The notes: generated from the sequence alone by a model not told the origin. DNA of 64,000 bases from an uncultured Lutibacter sp. (GCF_947495725.1 NZ_CANLZZ010000002.1:186001-250000); one strand, 5' to 3'. Shown: positions 19,501 through 27,472, counted from the stretch's first letter. A program made the numbers and translations.

Positions 19501-20556
19501 ACAATTACTGTTGAACCTTTTGAAAATTTTGATATTGAGCTAAGAGGAAATAAAACATATACAAAAAACTCATCACAGCAATTGGATATTATAGATAATG
19601 TTTTAACCGAAAATTCACCAATTACTGAAGTTGGTAATTTTATGATTAGTTATAATATGTTAAAAACATCATTTAGTAATAGCGATGCTAATTTTGAGCA
19701 ATTTAAAGCTAATAGAGCTATAATTGCACAAAGATTATCACAAGAAACAGGCCAGTCAGTAGACGGATTTGGGCCAACTAGTCAGCAAGTTTCTCTTCCA
19801 GCATTTATAGCTGCATATACAGGTAAAGATGCTACAAAAGTAAAATTAACGGCATTTAGAGATGTGCCTATTCCAAGTTGGCAAATTAATTACAAAGGCT
19901 TAATGAAAATGAAATGGTTTAAAGAAACTTTTAGAAGTTTTTCATTATCGCACAGTTACGATTCTAGATATTCAATTTTAAGTTTTAGCAATAATTTAGA
20001 GTATAATGCCCAAGACCCTTACATAGAAAAAGATATTGTTGGTAATTATTTTAACAAAACACTATTTACAAATGTAGATTTAATTGAAGAATTTAGTCCA
20101 CTTTTAAAAGTTGATATGAAAATGAAAAATTCAATATCATTTAGTGGTCGTGTAGACAAAGATAGAAGACTTACATTAAATTTTAATAATAACACCATTA
20201 CCCAAATGAAAGGAATGGAATATGTTATTGGTATGGGGTATAGAATTAAAGATTTGGCAATGAAGTTTAGATTTGGAGGGAAATTAACCAAGTTAAAAGG
20301 GGATTTAGATTTAAGGGCAGATTTATCTTTAAGAGACAATATAACTGTGATAAGAGCAATTGACCAAGATAATAATCAGGTTACGGGTGGACAACGATTA
20401 TTGTCCTTTAAATTCTTTGCAGATTATGCAATAAATAAAAACCTAACAGCTTCTTTTTATTTTGATCAAAGTTCTTCTCAGTATGCAATTTCAACAACTT
20501 TCCCAAGACAGTCTGTTAGTTCTGGGTTAAGTGTTAGGTACGTATTAGGAAATTAA
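13507..20556 (+). CDS. sprA: T9SS outer-membrane translocon protein SprA (Sov)
   Basis: 2349 aa, the expected size of SprA. The start is TTG at 13507, three bases after the ruvA stop. It directly precedes a clear signal peptide (hydrophobic core ~9-25, cleavage near FAQA), and no better ATG precedes the peptide. The protein is rich in beta-strand segments and carries two SprA_N-like regions, with RGDFAYLKPGSPK and YVDDFEGSQIPLEI as recognisable landmarks. Known SprA forms a very large single-chain barrel that carries type IX secretion substrates across the outer membrane and supports gliding where present. The gene order ruvA-sprA-gcvH agrees. No frameshift or truncation is seen. Confidence 0.96.
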   Translation: MKNKPIIFKAYIILFLLLFYQTTIFAQAPPVKNLSDTLKVEQVGDSTKLKYPFKSNQEGGLFLSDPAKSEIIYDTDLGKYVIVEKIGDYYLKRPVYMSQEEYKKYKLKKDMLQYYKNKISATNSKKLGSADAQKNLLPTYYVESDFFQSIFGGNTIEVNPQGSVLVKMGILYQKVDNPQLSERNRSSFTFDFDQEISASIQAKVGTRLKVGAQYDTQSTFNFQNQIKLEYNPTEDDILQKIEVGNVSMPLKNSLIVGAQSLFGVKTQLQFGKTTVTGVFAEQKSQTRSVAAEGGSTIQEFELQATDYDSNRHFFISQYFRDNYNAALKDYPLINSPINITRIEVWVTNRNATTEDIRNIVALSDLGEGDATNIGPANVTPSPGFQYPENEANDINSILESNNPVRKISTVGNGLAPFAMQQGRDYSVLENAIKLSPDEFLLHPQLGFISLNRRLADSDVLAVSFEYTVSGDSKVYRVGELTSDGIIAPDNIVVKLLRSEIISTKIPMWDLMMKNVYSLQTYRMQQEGFRLELLYSDDATGVPINMLQNAQSPGISDRTLLNLLDIDRLDQSQFSVPEGDGYFDYVEGATVNSEKGYIIFPTIEPFGSDLELKLTDAADEQYIFNELYEITQSEARNNFQQKDKYLLKGYHKSESANGIPLGAFNVPQGSVRVTTGGRELVEGVDYVVDYQMGRVQIVNPSLEASNAPIQVSVENNAAFNLQTKRFFGVDIEHKFSDKLIAGATFLNLNERPITQKALFGQEPINNTIFGLNANYGTEVPFLTKLANKLPNIDTDYESNFSIRGDFAYLKPGSPKRIELEGEATSYVDDFEGSQIPLEIKSVQQWHLASTPQYQTQFDLGGNASDITYGYKRAKLAWYIIDPLFYGGSSLKPGNIDNTELSRAEVRRVRYEELFPEQDLDLTQSTIVRTFDLAYFPNERGSYNYDTNNVDATGKFTNPEERWGGITRALNTTNFEQSNVEYIQFWLMDPYDHYSITNEEGLPTGVNPADPSNQVGDLYFNLGNISEDILKDGRKMYENGLPEDPLSTNNTDETMWGKIPTNQSLLYAFSDDDSERLNQDIGFDGLNDEEERAKFGTTFGEDPANDNYQYFRSSEYDNTDASIITRYKKFNNTQGNSPTNNLSTESYPTSATTYPDTEDIDKDQTMNSVESYYQYKVSMNKNDLTVGKNHIVDEKTVSVTLEDGSVKQFRWLQFRIQVSTPDEVVNDITGFNSIRFMRMFLTKFKMPIVLRFGEIQLVRGDWRRFTKTLDENISTPQDLTKDELQNFEVGVVNIQENEDRNPIPYVLPPGIKREILRGSTTLQKQNEQSLSLKVTDLEPNDTRAIYKNVRVDLRMYKHLKLFLHAEGVQTRPQVQNEELKAVIRIGSDLNDNYYQIEKLLTISEYGASSALGVWPEENNIDAFLEYLGKLKLLRFEEGIAPNEVYPADGVVSPIEDLEGYDIRVKGNPNLSNIRTIMLGVKNVSNSSQSAEVWFNEMRVSEFDNEGGWAAVVSADANIADFADVAVTGRMETKGFGGIEQRVNERSQEDTKLYDLITNVNVGKLLPKTWGVSLPLNYSVSEEVKDPKYDAQYQDVLFEETTIENSPNREQSQDYTKRKSISLINVRKEFNPNSEAKQRFYNIENLSVSYAYNETFHRDYNVEKFVDQNVRASANYNYSFEPKSIEPFKNWEGLNSKYFKFIKDLNINLIPSTIAVNSNIFRTYNEQLSRSLIEGLPQLPTLKQRYFLFDWDYSIGYNLTKSLQFNFRAANNHIYDDFTAADEIQIFDNFFSMGRPDHYHQSLNGTYKIPIDKLPLLDFVKADYSYTADFDWQAASQSYVDKIGNVIQNSNTHNFGLDVDFNKFYRNVGLTKLFSGKKSKSSKKELESAIKRPTTRTSSKKKSTGQQFKDGFYNLITSVKKARFNYSENNGTFLPGYVPEIGFLGQDNFNGGVAPSLGFVFGSQIDIRQRALENGWLISREEDDPYYNKTYSRTHMNKFDMTITVEPFENFDIELRGNKTYTKNSSQQLDIIDNVLTENSPITEVGNFMISYNMLKTSFSNSDANFEQFKANRAIIAQRLSQETGQSVDGFGPTSQQVSLPAFIAAYTGKDATKVKLTAFRDVPIPSWQINYKGLMKMKWFKETFRSFSLSHSYDSRYSILSFSNNLEYNAQDPYIEKDIVGNYFNKTLFTNVDLIEEFSPLLKVDMKMKNSISFSGRVDKDRRLTLNFNNNTITQMKGMEYVIGMGYRIKDLAMKFRFGGKLTKLKGDLDLRADLSLRDNITVIRAIDQDNNQVTGGQRLLSFKFFADYAINKNLTASFYFDQSSSQYAISTTFPRQSVSSGLSVRYVLGN

Positions 20557-20585
20557 TATATAATAACATAAATTTTACAAAAAAA

Positions 20586-20966
20586 ATGAGCATTCCAACA
20601 GAATTAAAATACACAAAAGATCACGAGTGGATTAAAATTGAAGGTGATATAGCAACAATTGGTATAACACATTTTGCGCAAAGTGAATTAGGAGATATAG
20701 TCTATGTAGACGTTGATACATTAGATGAAACTGTTGATAAAGATGAAGTATTTGGATCAGTTGAAGCTGTAAAAACAGTTTCAGATTTATTTATGCCAAT
20801 AACAGGAGAAGTAATTGAGTTTAACGAAGCATTAGAAGACGAACCAGAAAAGGTAAATTCGGATCCATATGGAGAAGGATGGATGATTAAAATTTCTATT
20901 AAAGATGTTTCTCAAATAGAAGAATTACTTTCTGCTGATGATTATTCTGAATTAATTGGAGCGTAA
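20586..20966 (+). CDS. gcvH: Glycine cleavage system H protein
   Basis: 126 aa. It has the lipoyl-domain pattern with the lipoylated Lys63 in FGSVEAVKTVSDL, TKDHEWIKIEGD at the N-terminus and NSDPYGEGWMIKI near the C-terminus. GcvH shuttles the aminomethyl group between the P, T and L proteins of the glycine cleavage system. It lies 29 bp after sprA, and its 3' end overlaps the VanZ-like gene by 11 bp, so translation of the pair is probably coupled. Confidence 0.96.
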   Translation: MSIPTELKYTKDHEWIKIEGDIATIGITHFAQSELGDIVYVDVDTLDETVDKDEVFGSVEAVKTVSDLFMPITGEVIEFNEALEDEPEKVNSDPYGEGWMIKISIKDVSQIEELLSADDYSELIGA

Positions 20967-21324
20967 ATTAATATTTATTGTAGCAATTACCTTAACAATA
21001 TTAATAGGTTGGGGCAGTCTAGTATCAATAGGCAGTAATATGCCAAAAACTATTAGTATTTCCGATAAGATAATTCATTCCTCGGCTTATTTTTTATTAA
21101 ACCTTAGTTGGTTAGTTGCTTCAAAAAATAGCATTAAAAAACTGAAAATGAATTTGTTAATTTCAATGCTTGTGTTTTTATATGGCACAATTATTGAGGT
21201 TTTACAAGGAAGTATAACATCGTATAGACAATTTGAATTTAAAGATTTAGTTGCGAATTTTATTGGTATTGTATTAGCTTTTACAATATTCAACTTTTAT
21301 TTGCAAAAAAAAGTTTTTAATTAG
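20956..21324 (+). CDS. VanZ-like membrane protein
   Basis: 122 aa from a TTG start that overlaps gcvH. It shows four hydrophobic segments, SDKIIHSSAYFLLNL (the VanZ-type DK..H motif) and a C-terminal FKDLVANFIGI. VanZ-family proteins are small inner-membrane proteins of uncertain function, named for a teicoplanin-resistance accessory protein. The gcvH-vanZ-tonB neighbourhood recurs in Flavobacteriia, but nothing here indicates a resistance role. Confidence 0.85.
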   Translation: MERKLIFIVAITLTILIGWGSLVSIGSNMPKTISISDKIIHSSAYFLLNLSWLVASKNSIKKLKMNLLISMLVFLYGTIIEVLQGSITSYRQFEFKDLVANFIGIVLAFTIFNFYLQKKVFN

Positions 21325-21388
21325 AATAATAATGTTGCAAAAGTTGTATTAAAATTATTAAATTAGCGAACTATAAAATATTTTACAG

Positions 21389-22108
21389 ATGCAGATTAAA
21401 AAGAATCCAAAAGCAAATCTAGAAAACTACAGCAAGATTTTTATGCAGTTAGGTTTAGTTTTAGCATTATTGGTGGTTTATTTAGCCATTGAGAAAAAAA
21501 CTTATGATAGAATAATTGACGACCTTGGTCCAGTAGTTTTAAACATGGATGATGAAGAGCAAACTATTGAAATTGAGCAAGTAAAACCGCCAGAACCAAA
21601 AACTCCACCACCACCAACTCCAGATAAAATTGAAGTTGTTGAAGATGAAGAAGAAATTGAAGAAACAGTAATAGAATCTACTGAAACTGATGAAAATGAA
21701 GCCGTTGAGGTTGAAGAAATTATTGAGGTAGAAGAAGTGGAAGAAGTTATTGAAGACGTTCCTTTCGCTATTATTGAAGACGTACCTGTATTTCCAGGTT
21801 GTAAAGGAAGTAAAGCACAGTTAAGAGCTTGTCTTCAAGAAAAAATTACAAAACACGTAAACAAAAAATTTAATGCTGATTTAGCATCTGATTTAGGATT
21901 AGCACCAGGTGTTAAGCGTATTTTTGTAATGTTTAAAATTGATAAAACAGGTAATATTACTGATGTAATGGCACGTGCCCCTCACAAAAGATTACAAGAG
22001 GAGGCTATTAGAGTTGTACAATCATTACCTAAAATGACTCCAGGAAAACAAAGAGGTAGACCTGTTGGTGTAAAATATAGTTTACCTATTGCTTTTAAAG
22101 TTGAATAG
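21389..22108 (+). CDS. tonB: TonB-family energy transducer
   Basis: 239 aa. A cytoplasmic stub is followed by one membrane helix (~residues 18-35), a Pro-rich stretch (VKPPEPKTPPPPTPDK) and a very acidic spacer of about 60 residues. The C-terminal TonB domain (~145-239) contains VPVFPGCKG and GVKYSLPIAFKVE. TonB couples the proton gradient, through ExbB and ExbD, to TonB-dependent receptors such as the one at 29947-32313. The acidic, valine-rich spacer is typical of Bacteroidota TonB proteins. A terminator follows. Confidence 0.9.
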   Translation: MQIKKNPKANLENYSKIFMQLGLVLALLVVYLAIEKKTYDRIIDDLGPVVLNMDDEEQTIEIEQVKPPEPKTPPPPTPDKIEVVEDEEEIEETVIESTETDENEAVEVEEIIEVEEVEEVIEDVPFAIIEDVPVFPGCKGSKAQLRACLQEKITKHVNKKFNADLASDLGLAPGVKRIFVMFKIDKTGNITDVMARAPHKRLQEEAIRVVQSLPKMTPGKQRGRPVGVKYSLPIAFKVE

Positions 22109-22134
22109 TTAAATAACAACAAGAATAAATATTT

Positions 22135-22163
22135 AAGGCTACCTGTTTAGGTAGCCTTTTTTT
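22135..22163 (+). terminator. Rho-independent terminator after tonB
   Basis: Hairpin AAGGCTACCTGTTTAGGTAGCC followed by eight T residues, with a perfect stem of about 9 bp and a short loop. It separates the gcvH-tonB block from the CHAT cassette. Confidence 0.93.
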
Positions 22164-22204
22164 ATGAGAAAGAATCAAATTTTAGTTCATTTAGAATGTT
22201 TTTC

Positions 22205-22212
22205 TATATTTG
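22205..22212 (+). promoter_or_regulatory. -7 promoter element of the CHAT cassette
   Basis: TATATTTG, an exact TAnnTTTG, 16 bp before the ATG at 22229. A TTTA near 22181 may serve as the -33 element. It lies just after the tonB terminator, so the cassette is a separate transcription unit. Confidence 0.6.
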
Positions 22213-22228
22213 TTAAAAAGGTGATTTT

Positions 22229-24226
22229 ATGAAAAGTTTATTTCTAAGTGCGATTTTAGTTTTATTTTTTAATATTGGATATTCACAATCCATTGTAAAT
22301 GATACACTTGTGAGGACGGCTACTATTGATTATAATTTAAATGGAAATAAAGTTTCGTTCACTCCTATAACTCCAGAATTAAATCAAATTGCTGGTGCTC
22401 CCAAGGCATTTTATTCATTTTATTGGGAATTTGGAGATGGAGAATATAGTTTCGAAAAAGAACCACAACATAGCTATAAAGAAAAAGGAAATTACAAAGT
22501 ACAGCTTTCGGTAACAAATAATTACGATGATGGTAAACCACCATTAACTAGACCTAAAGAGGTTGCGGTTATACAAGACAATAATTATTCTAACAACTCA
22601 GGTCATCAATTAATAAGTAATCATAACGGATTTCGATTGCAAACAAATAGAGAGCCAGTTCCAAATGAAGAAATTCAAATGATTTTGAGTTATGGAAACG
22701 ATAAGGAATATGCCACAAATGGAAAAATTTATGTCTTTTTTAATGAAAAAAAATATAAAAACAAAAACTTTGAATTAATTGAAACTCGTTTATATAATAA
22801 TGAACAAGAGAATAGTGAAGAAATAATAGCAAGCAACGCTACATTTATTTCAAAGGAAGAATTAATTAAAACTACAGGTATTTCCACATTTGTAAATAAA
22901 AATTTAATAATAGCAGACACATTAAAACAGAATTTACCTTTAACATTAGAAGATGCAAAAACCTATTATCAAGATGTCAAGGTATATGACTTTAACGAAA
23001 TGCAAGTAAATGAAGAGCGAAATATGTTTTTTACATTTAAAACTACTCCAGAAATGTTAAAAGATACCAGTGCTGTTATTTCGATTAGAAGTGTTTATGT
23101 TCCGGAAAGAGGTATTGATGATCATAAGGTGTTAACAAAAGAAATGGAAATTGTAACATCACACGATCCCAATAAAATGGCCGTTTATGATACTAGATTA
23201 AATTATAGACTAGTGCGTTTTAAACGATTGAAATATAAAGTAAGGTTTCAAAATGATGGGGAAGGTCCAGCGCGTTTAATTAAGCTAAATGTTGATATTC
23301 CTGATATGTTGGATAAGCAATCACTTAAAGTGTTGGATATGTATCCGAAATGTCCAATTTGCCCAGATGAACAAGAAGTTAATTATAGTTGTATAGATAC
23401 AATTATTTCAAAAAATCAAATTTCATTTCAGTTTAAAAATATTTACCTTCCTGGAACTGCACAAAAAGGAGTGCATGATAAGGATTCAACAAAAGGGTTT
23501 GTAAAATATTCGATGAAATTTGGAAAGGATTTTCATAAAGTATCTTCAAAGAGTAAAACAGCAATAATTTTTGATAAGAACGAACCAATTATAACTAACA
23601 CCTCTACTTCTCGGTTTAAGCCAGGGGTTTCTATTGGTGTAAAAGCAGGATACAATAGTTTTCCAGATTTAAAGGATTCTAAAAGTTACTTTTTTGGAGC
23701 AACTGTTTCTCCCTATAAATCATATAAAAAATATTTACAAGCTGAATTAATGTTTACAACCCATGAATATAATGAGTTTAGTTCATTAAATGAACAAATA
23801 GATGTACTTCAATTACCCGACGGAACTGCATTTGATGGAGTTCTAAAAAGTGAAGAAATTAGTTCTAAAACATCTAAATATTCAATTGATGTTGTTCCTA
23901 TTTCATTTCGATATAATTTAAATGGTGTTATTGGGTTAGGAGTTGGACCGCAAATTTCATTAGATTTTTCGAATAATACAGAAATTGAAACCCGAACAGA
24001 TTATTATACTTTTATGGGTAATAATGAACCAAGAAGGTTAATTGAAGGAGCGTCAACGGTAATTACTACAAAAGATAACAATCCATTTACAGATATTAAA
24101 TATGGAGTATTTGGAGATATTACAATAGGTGCATCGCGAATTGGACCAAGTTTAGGAGCACGATATATTTACAATTTTAATGAGCCGAATTCACAACTTC
24201 ATTTTTATGCAATTTGGAAAATATAA
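22229..24226 (+). CDS. Exported PKD-domain protein with C-terminal outer-membrane barrel-like region
   Basis: 665 aa. The signal peptide ends near GYSQ. A PKD domain follows at about residues 45-110, with the signature YWEFGDGEYS and a closing GNYKVQLSVTNN. The middle part (~310-460) includes SHDPNKMAVYD and KVRFQNDGEGPA, resembling DUF11-like beta domains of flavobacterial surface proteins. It contains CPICPDE. The last ~200 residues alternate aromatic and polar residues and end in aromatic-rich FYAIWKI, consistent with an outer-membrane beta-barrel. Its 3' end overlaps the TPR-CHAT gene by 13 bp, so the two are probably translated together. Function unknown; a surface sensor or anchor for the protease is an inference. 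Confidence 0.75.
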   Translation: MKSLFLSAILVLFFNIGYSQSIVNDTLVRTATIDYNLNGNKVSFTPITPELNQIAGAPKAFYSFYWEFGDGEYSFEKEPQHSYKEKGNYKVQLSVTNNYDDGKPPLTRPKEVAVIQDNNYSNNSGHQLISNHNGFRLQTNREPVPNEEIQMILSYGNDKEYATNGKIYVFFNEKKYKNKNFELIETRLYNNEQENSEEIIASNATFISKEELIKTTGISTFVNKNLIIADTLKQNLPLTLEDAKTYYQDVKVYDFNEMQVNEERNMFFTFKTTPEMLKDTSAVISIRSVYVPERGIDDHKVLTKEMEIVTSHDPNKMAVYDTRLNYRLVRFKRLKYKVRFQNDGEGPARLIKLNVDIPDMLDKQSLKVLDMYPKCPICPDEQEVNYSCIDTIISKNQISFQFKNIYLPGTAQKGVHDKDSTKGFVKYSMKFGKDFHKVSSKSKTAIIFDKNEPIITNTSTSRFKPGVSIGVKAGYNSFPDLKDSKSYFFGATVSPYKSYKKYLQAELMFTTHEYNEFSSLNEQIDVLQLPDGTAFDGVLKSEEISSKTSKYSIDVVPISFRYNLNGVIGLGVGPQISLDFSNNTEIETRTDYYTFMGNNEPRRLIEGASTVITTKDNNPFTDIKYGVFGDITIGASRIGPSLGARYIYNFNEPNSQLHFYAIWKI

Positions 24227-26910
24227 AATTTATTTTAAGTAGAAACTGGATTTTCTTATTGCTATGCATTAATACCTATTTTGCCTTTGCACAGCAATTA
24301 AATAATACTTTTCTTAACCAAATAAATACCTTAAAGAATAAAGATGATTTTTCTGAATATATTTATGTTCACTTAGATGAATTTGCTGCAAATGCAAGTA
24401 CAGAGAATTTAGTTATTTTCGAAAGATTAGAATTGGATTTGTGGCGAAATGCTGAAACCAAAAATGAAAAAATTGCACAATTGTATTTTTATATAAATTA
24501 TGCTTACCAATTAAAAGAATTTGGTTTTATAAATAAATCAATAAACTATTACGAAAAGGCTTTTGCATATTTTAAAAAGAATTCTCTTAATTATAATATT
24601 GTAGAGTACTGTTTAAAACCCTTAGCCAATAATTACACCCGTTTGGGCGATTTAAATAGAGCCGAAGATATTTTAAAAGTAACAATTGAAAAGGTTTTAA
24701 AATTAAATAATGAAGGTCAGTTGGCATCGGCATATTTAAATTTGGCAGCCGTTTACAGGGCAAAAGGCGCTTTTAAAGAGGCTATTAACTTGTTAAATAT
24801 GGCTTTGTTAAACGTAAAAACAAACGAGCAAAAAGCAAAGATAAACTCTGATATTGCTATTAATTTCTTAATGTTGGGCGATTGCGAAAACTCTAAGAAG
24901 TTTGTCAATATTTCGAAAAAATCAAACCTAAAAAAAGATGTAACTATTACCATTAGAAATTTGAATACCTTGGGGAGTTGTTTTCTTTCTGTTAATGAGT
25001 TTGATTTAGCTTTAAAAGAGTTTGAAAATGCATTATGGTTTTCCAAAAAATATTATGGGGCCAATAATAGAGAAGTTGCCAAAATATACAATAGTATTGG
25101 AGAAACTTACAGCTTAAATAATGAATTCCAAAAAGCGTTAAGTAGTTATCAGAAATCCCTAATTACATTATTACCTAATTATAAGCCCAAATCCATTTAC
25201 GAAAATCCAAAGTCTAAATATTTTTATCCAGAAAATACAATTAAAGAAGCGTTAGATGGGCGAGCTAAAATGTTAGTTAAACTTGAAAAACCTTTCGAAG
25301 CAATTGAAAATTATGAACTTTCATTTTTAATTGAAAATGAATTAAGAAGTAGTTATTTAAGTCAAAATTCAAAATTATTGCAACAGCAAGAAAATAGACT
25401 TAGAAGTGAAAAATGTATTGATTTGTGCTATACTCTTTTCGAACAAACAAAAAATATTGATTGGATTAAAAAGGCATTTTATTTTTCGGAACAAACAAAA
25501 TCGAGGGTTTTACTAGAAAATAAGGAGCTTTCTTTATTAAAGTCTTCGTTTAAAAATGATTCATTATTTATAAAAGAAAACGAATTATTATTAAAAAAAG
25601 GAGAACTTAATACCAACATAACGCTAGAGCAATTAAAAGGTGATAAAGCAAATTTAATTTTATTAGCAAAATTAACTTCCAAAAGAGAAAACGTTTTTAA
25701 CAAGCTTCATCTTATTAAACAAGATATTGATAAGAAATTTCCAAGTTTAAAAACAGATATAAATAAGATTGTAACTGTTAAAAAGTTAAAAGATAATATT
25801 TTAAAAAAAGAACAACTTTTAATGGAGTTTTTTGATGGAGAAAAATTTGTTTACATTTTTTCAGTTTCAAATAATAAACCTATAAATTTAATTAGAATTG
25901 AAAAGAATAGTGAGTTGATTAATGAGCTTTCAAAGTTTATTTCAATGTTTTCAAGTAATAGAGGATCTGATATTCAAAATAATATAGAAACTTATAAACT
26001 ACTTGCAAATAAGCTTTATTCAAAGCTTTTTAAAACTGAAATTCCAAGAAGTTTAATAATTATTCCTGATGGAATATTCTCGTTTGTTCCCTTTGATGCA
26101 TTGTTAACAGAAAAAACCGATTTGCTTAATTTTGAAAAATTGCCATACCTCTTAAATGTTTCAACAATAAGCTATTCTTATTCTGCATCTATTTTATTGA
26201 ACGATTCTAAAAAGATAAATAAAAAACAAAACAACATTTTAGGATTTTTTCCAGTTTTTAAAAATAATCATAGAGAATTGACCGAATTAAGTTTTACGGC
26301 CCAAGAAGCCAAAACTATTGAGAAAGAAACAACGGGTAAATTTTTAATTTATGAAGATGCATTGAAGAAGGCGTTTTTAAAAATTGATGCCAACCATTCA
26401 ATTCTTCATCTATCTACACATGCATCTGCAGGAAGTTACTTTGTTCCACCAGCAATTGAATTTTATGATGAAACTATGTATTTACCTGAAATTTATGGTC
26501 AAAAACTCGATTTGGATTTAGTTGTGTTAAGTGCCTGTGAAACAGGTATTGGAACCCTAAGAAAAGGGGAGGGTGTAATGAGTTTGGCACGAGGATTTTC
26601 GTTTGCTGGAGTTAAAAATTTAATAGTTTCACTTTGGAAGGTTAACGATAAATCTACACAGCAATTAATGGCTGGTTTTTACAAAAATTATGCAAATAAT
26701 AATAATAAATCTTCTGCACTGCACCAGTCTAAATTAGATTATTTGAAAAATAAAAAGGTTTCTTCTGTAAAAAAGTCGCCATATTATTGGGCTAGTTTTG
26801 TTTTTATTGGTGAAAATCAATTAAATAAACAATCTAACAACTTATTTTTATGGTTGTTGTTAGTACCAATATTATTATTTGTAGGTTATTTTCTTTTCAA
26901 AAAACATTAG
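24214..26910 (+). CDS. Exported TPR-CHAT domain protein (caspase-like cysteine protease), membrane-anchored
   Basis: 898 aa from a TTG start overlapping the upstream gene; this start precedes a good signal peptide ending FAFAQ. Residues ~70-430 are TPR-like repeats (for example SINYYEKAFAYFKKN and ALSSYQKSLITLLPN). The CHAT domain follows, with catalytic His736 in LHLSTHA and Cys775 in VLSACETG, plus GVMSLARGFSFAG and VSLWKVND. A C-terminal helix (~875-894, LFLWLLLVPILLFVGYFLF) ends in KKH. Signal peptide and C-terminal anchor together place the protease domain in the periplasm, held in the inner membrane. CHAT proteases are separase/caspase relatives. The 3' neighbours are a second protease and an ECF sigma factor. 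Confidence 0.88.
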   Translation: MENIKFILSRNWIFLLLCINTYFAFAQQLNNTFLNQINTLKNKDDFSEYIYVHLDEFAANASTENLVIFERLELDLWRNAETKNEKIAQLYFYINYAYQLKEFGFINKSINYYEKAFAYFKKNSLNYNIVEYCLKPLANNYTRLGDLNRAEDILKVTIEKVLKLNNEGQLASAYLNLAAVYRAKGAFKEAINLLNMALLNVKTNEQKAKINSDIAINFLMLGDCENSKKFVNISKKSNLKKDVTITIRNLNTLGSCFLSVNEFDLALKEFENALWFSKKYYGANNREVAKIYNSIGETYSLNNEFQKALSSYQKSLITLLPNYKPKSIYENPKSKYFYPENTIKEALDGRAKMLVKLEKPFEAIENYELSFLIENELRSSYLSQNSKLLQQQENRLRSEKCIDLCYTLFEQTKNIDWIKKAFYFSEQTKSRVLLENKELSLLKSSFKNDSLFIKENELLLKKGELNTNITLEQLKGDKANLILLAKLTSKRENVFNKLHLIKQDIDKKFPSLKTDINKIVTVKKLKDNILKKEQLLMEFFDGEKFVYIFSVSNNKPINLIRIEKNSELINELSKFISMFSSNRGSDIQNNIETYKLLANKLYSKLFKTEIPRSLIIIPDGIFSFVPFDALLTEKTDLLNFEKLPYLLNVSTISYSYSASILLNDSKKINKKQNNILGFFPVFKNNHRELTELSFTAQEAKTIEKETTGKFLIYEDALKKAFLKIDANHSILHLSTHASAGSYFVPPAIEFYDETMYLPEIYGQKLDLDLVVLSACETGIGTLRKGEGVMSLARGFSFAGVKNLIVSLWKVNDKSTQQLMAGFYKNYANNNNKSSALHQSKLDYLKNKKVSSVKKSPYYWASFVFIGENQLNKQSNNLFLWLLLVPILLFVGYFLFKKH

Positions 26911-26919
26911 TTTTGTCAA

Positions 26920-27372
26920 ATGAATTTAAAGGACATTCTTAAAAGAAAGGGCTACGTAAAGATTAATTTAAAAAAGATAAACACAAATCATTTTGAGGTA
27001 AAAGCTTTTATTAATAACGTTAAAGGAAGGTTTATTTTAGATACGGGAGCTTCAAATTCTTGTGTTGCAATGAATTTGGCAGAAAAGTTTGAGTTAAGTC
27101 TTGAAGATTCAAATACTAAAGCAGCAGGAGCAGGAGCTATTGGAATGGACACAATGGTTTCATCGAGCAATGAAATAAAATTAGGCCAATGGAATTTTAA
27201 AAATTTTAATTTAGTACTCTTAGATTTGTCGCATGTGAATACTGCATTGACCGAACATGACGCTGATGCTGTTGATGGTATTATTGGAGCAGATATTTTA
27301 GAAAAAGGCAAAGCAATTATAGATTATAAAAACAAATGCCTTTTTTTAAAAAAGCTAGTTTATAAGTATTAA
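26920..27372 (+). CDS. Retropepsin-like aspartic protease
   Basis: 150 aa. The active-site triad motif is FILDTGAS, with the catalytic Asp at residue 41. The second family landmark is VDGIIGADILEKGKAIIDY. It has one Asp motif, so it should work as a homodimer, as retroviral-type proteases do. There is no signal peptide or membrane helix, so it is probably cytoplasmic. It lies 9 bp after the TPR-CHAT gene and is likely co-transcribed with it. Its substrate is unknown. Confidence 0.88.
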   Translation: MNLKDILKRKGYVKINLKKINTNHFEVKAFINNVKGRFILDTGASNSCVAMNLAEKFELSLEDSNTKAAGAGAIGMDTMVSSSNEIKLGQWNFKNFNLVLLDLSHVNTALTEHDADAVDGIIGADILEKGKAIIDYKNKCLFLKKLVYKY

Positions 27373-27414
27373 AATAGCTTTTATTAATTAATTTTTCAAA
27401 AAAAATAAACTTCA

Positions 27415-27441
27415 GGCAACCATTTGCATATAATTTGCGTC
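27415..27441 (+). promoter_or_regulatory. ECF-type promoter of the sigma factor gene (probably autoregulated)
   Basis: GGCAACC at 27415-27421, a 16-bp spacer, then CGTC at 27438-27441. The AAC-containing -35, the CGTC -10 and the spacing follow the general ECF sigma promoter pattern. The best TAnnTTTG-like match here is off-consensus. Its position 32 bp upstream of the GTG start suggests that the sigma factor transcribes its own gene. Confidence 0.72.
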
Positions 27442-27472
27442 TTTTAAAATATAGAGAGATAAGATGTAATTT

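Noticed and set aside
13507-20556. Giant ORF as a phage tape-measure or adhesin gene
   Set aside because: The sequence lacks adhesin repeats and coiled coils of tape-measure proteins. SprA-specific motifs, the signal peptide and the ruvA/gcvH neighbours identify it as SprA.
20956-21324. VanZ-like gene as an antibiotic-resistance determinant
   Set aside because: No other van genes are present, and the gcvH-vanZ-tonB order is usual in Flavobacteriia, so it is a housekeeping relative of unknown function.
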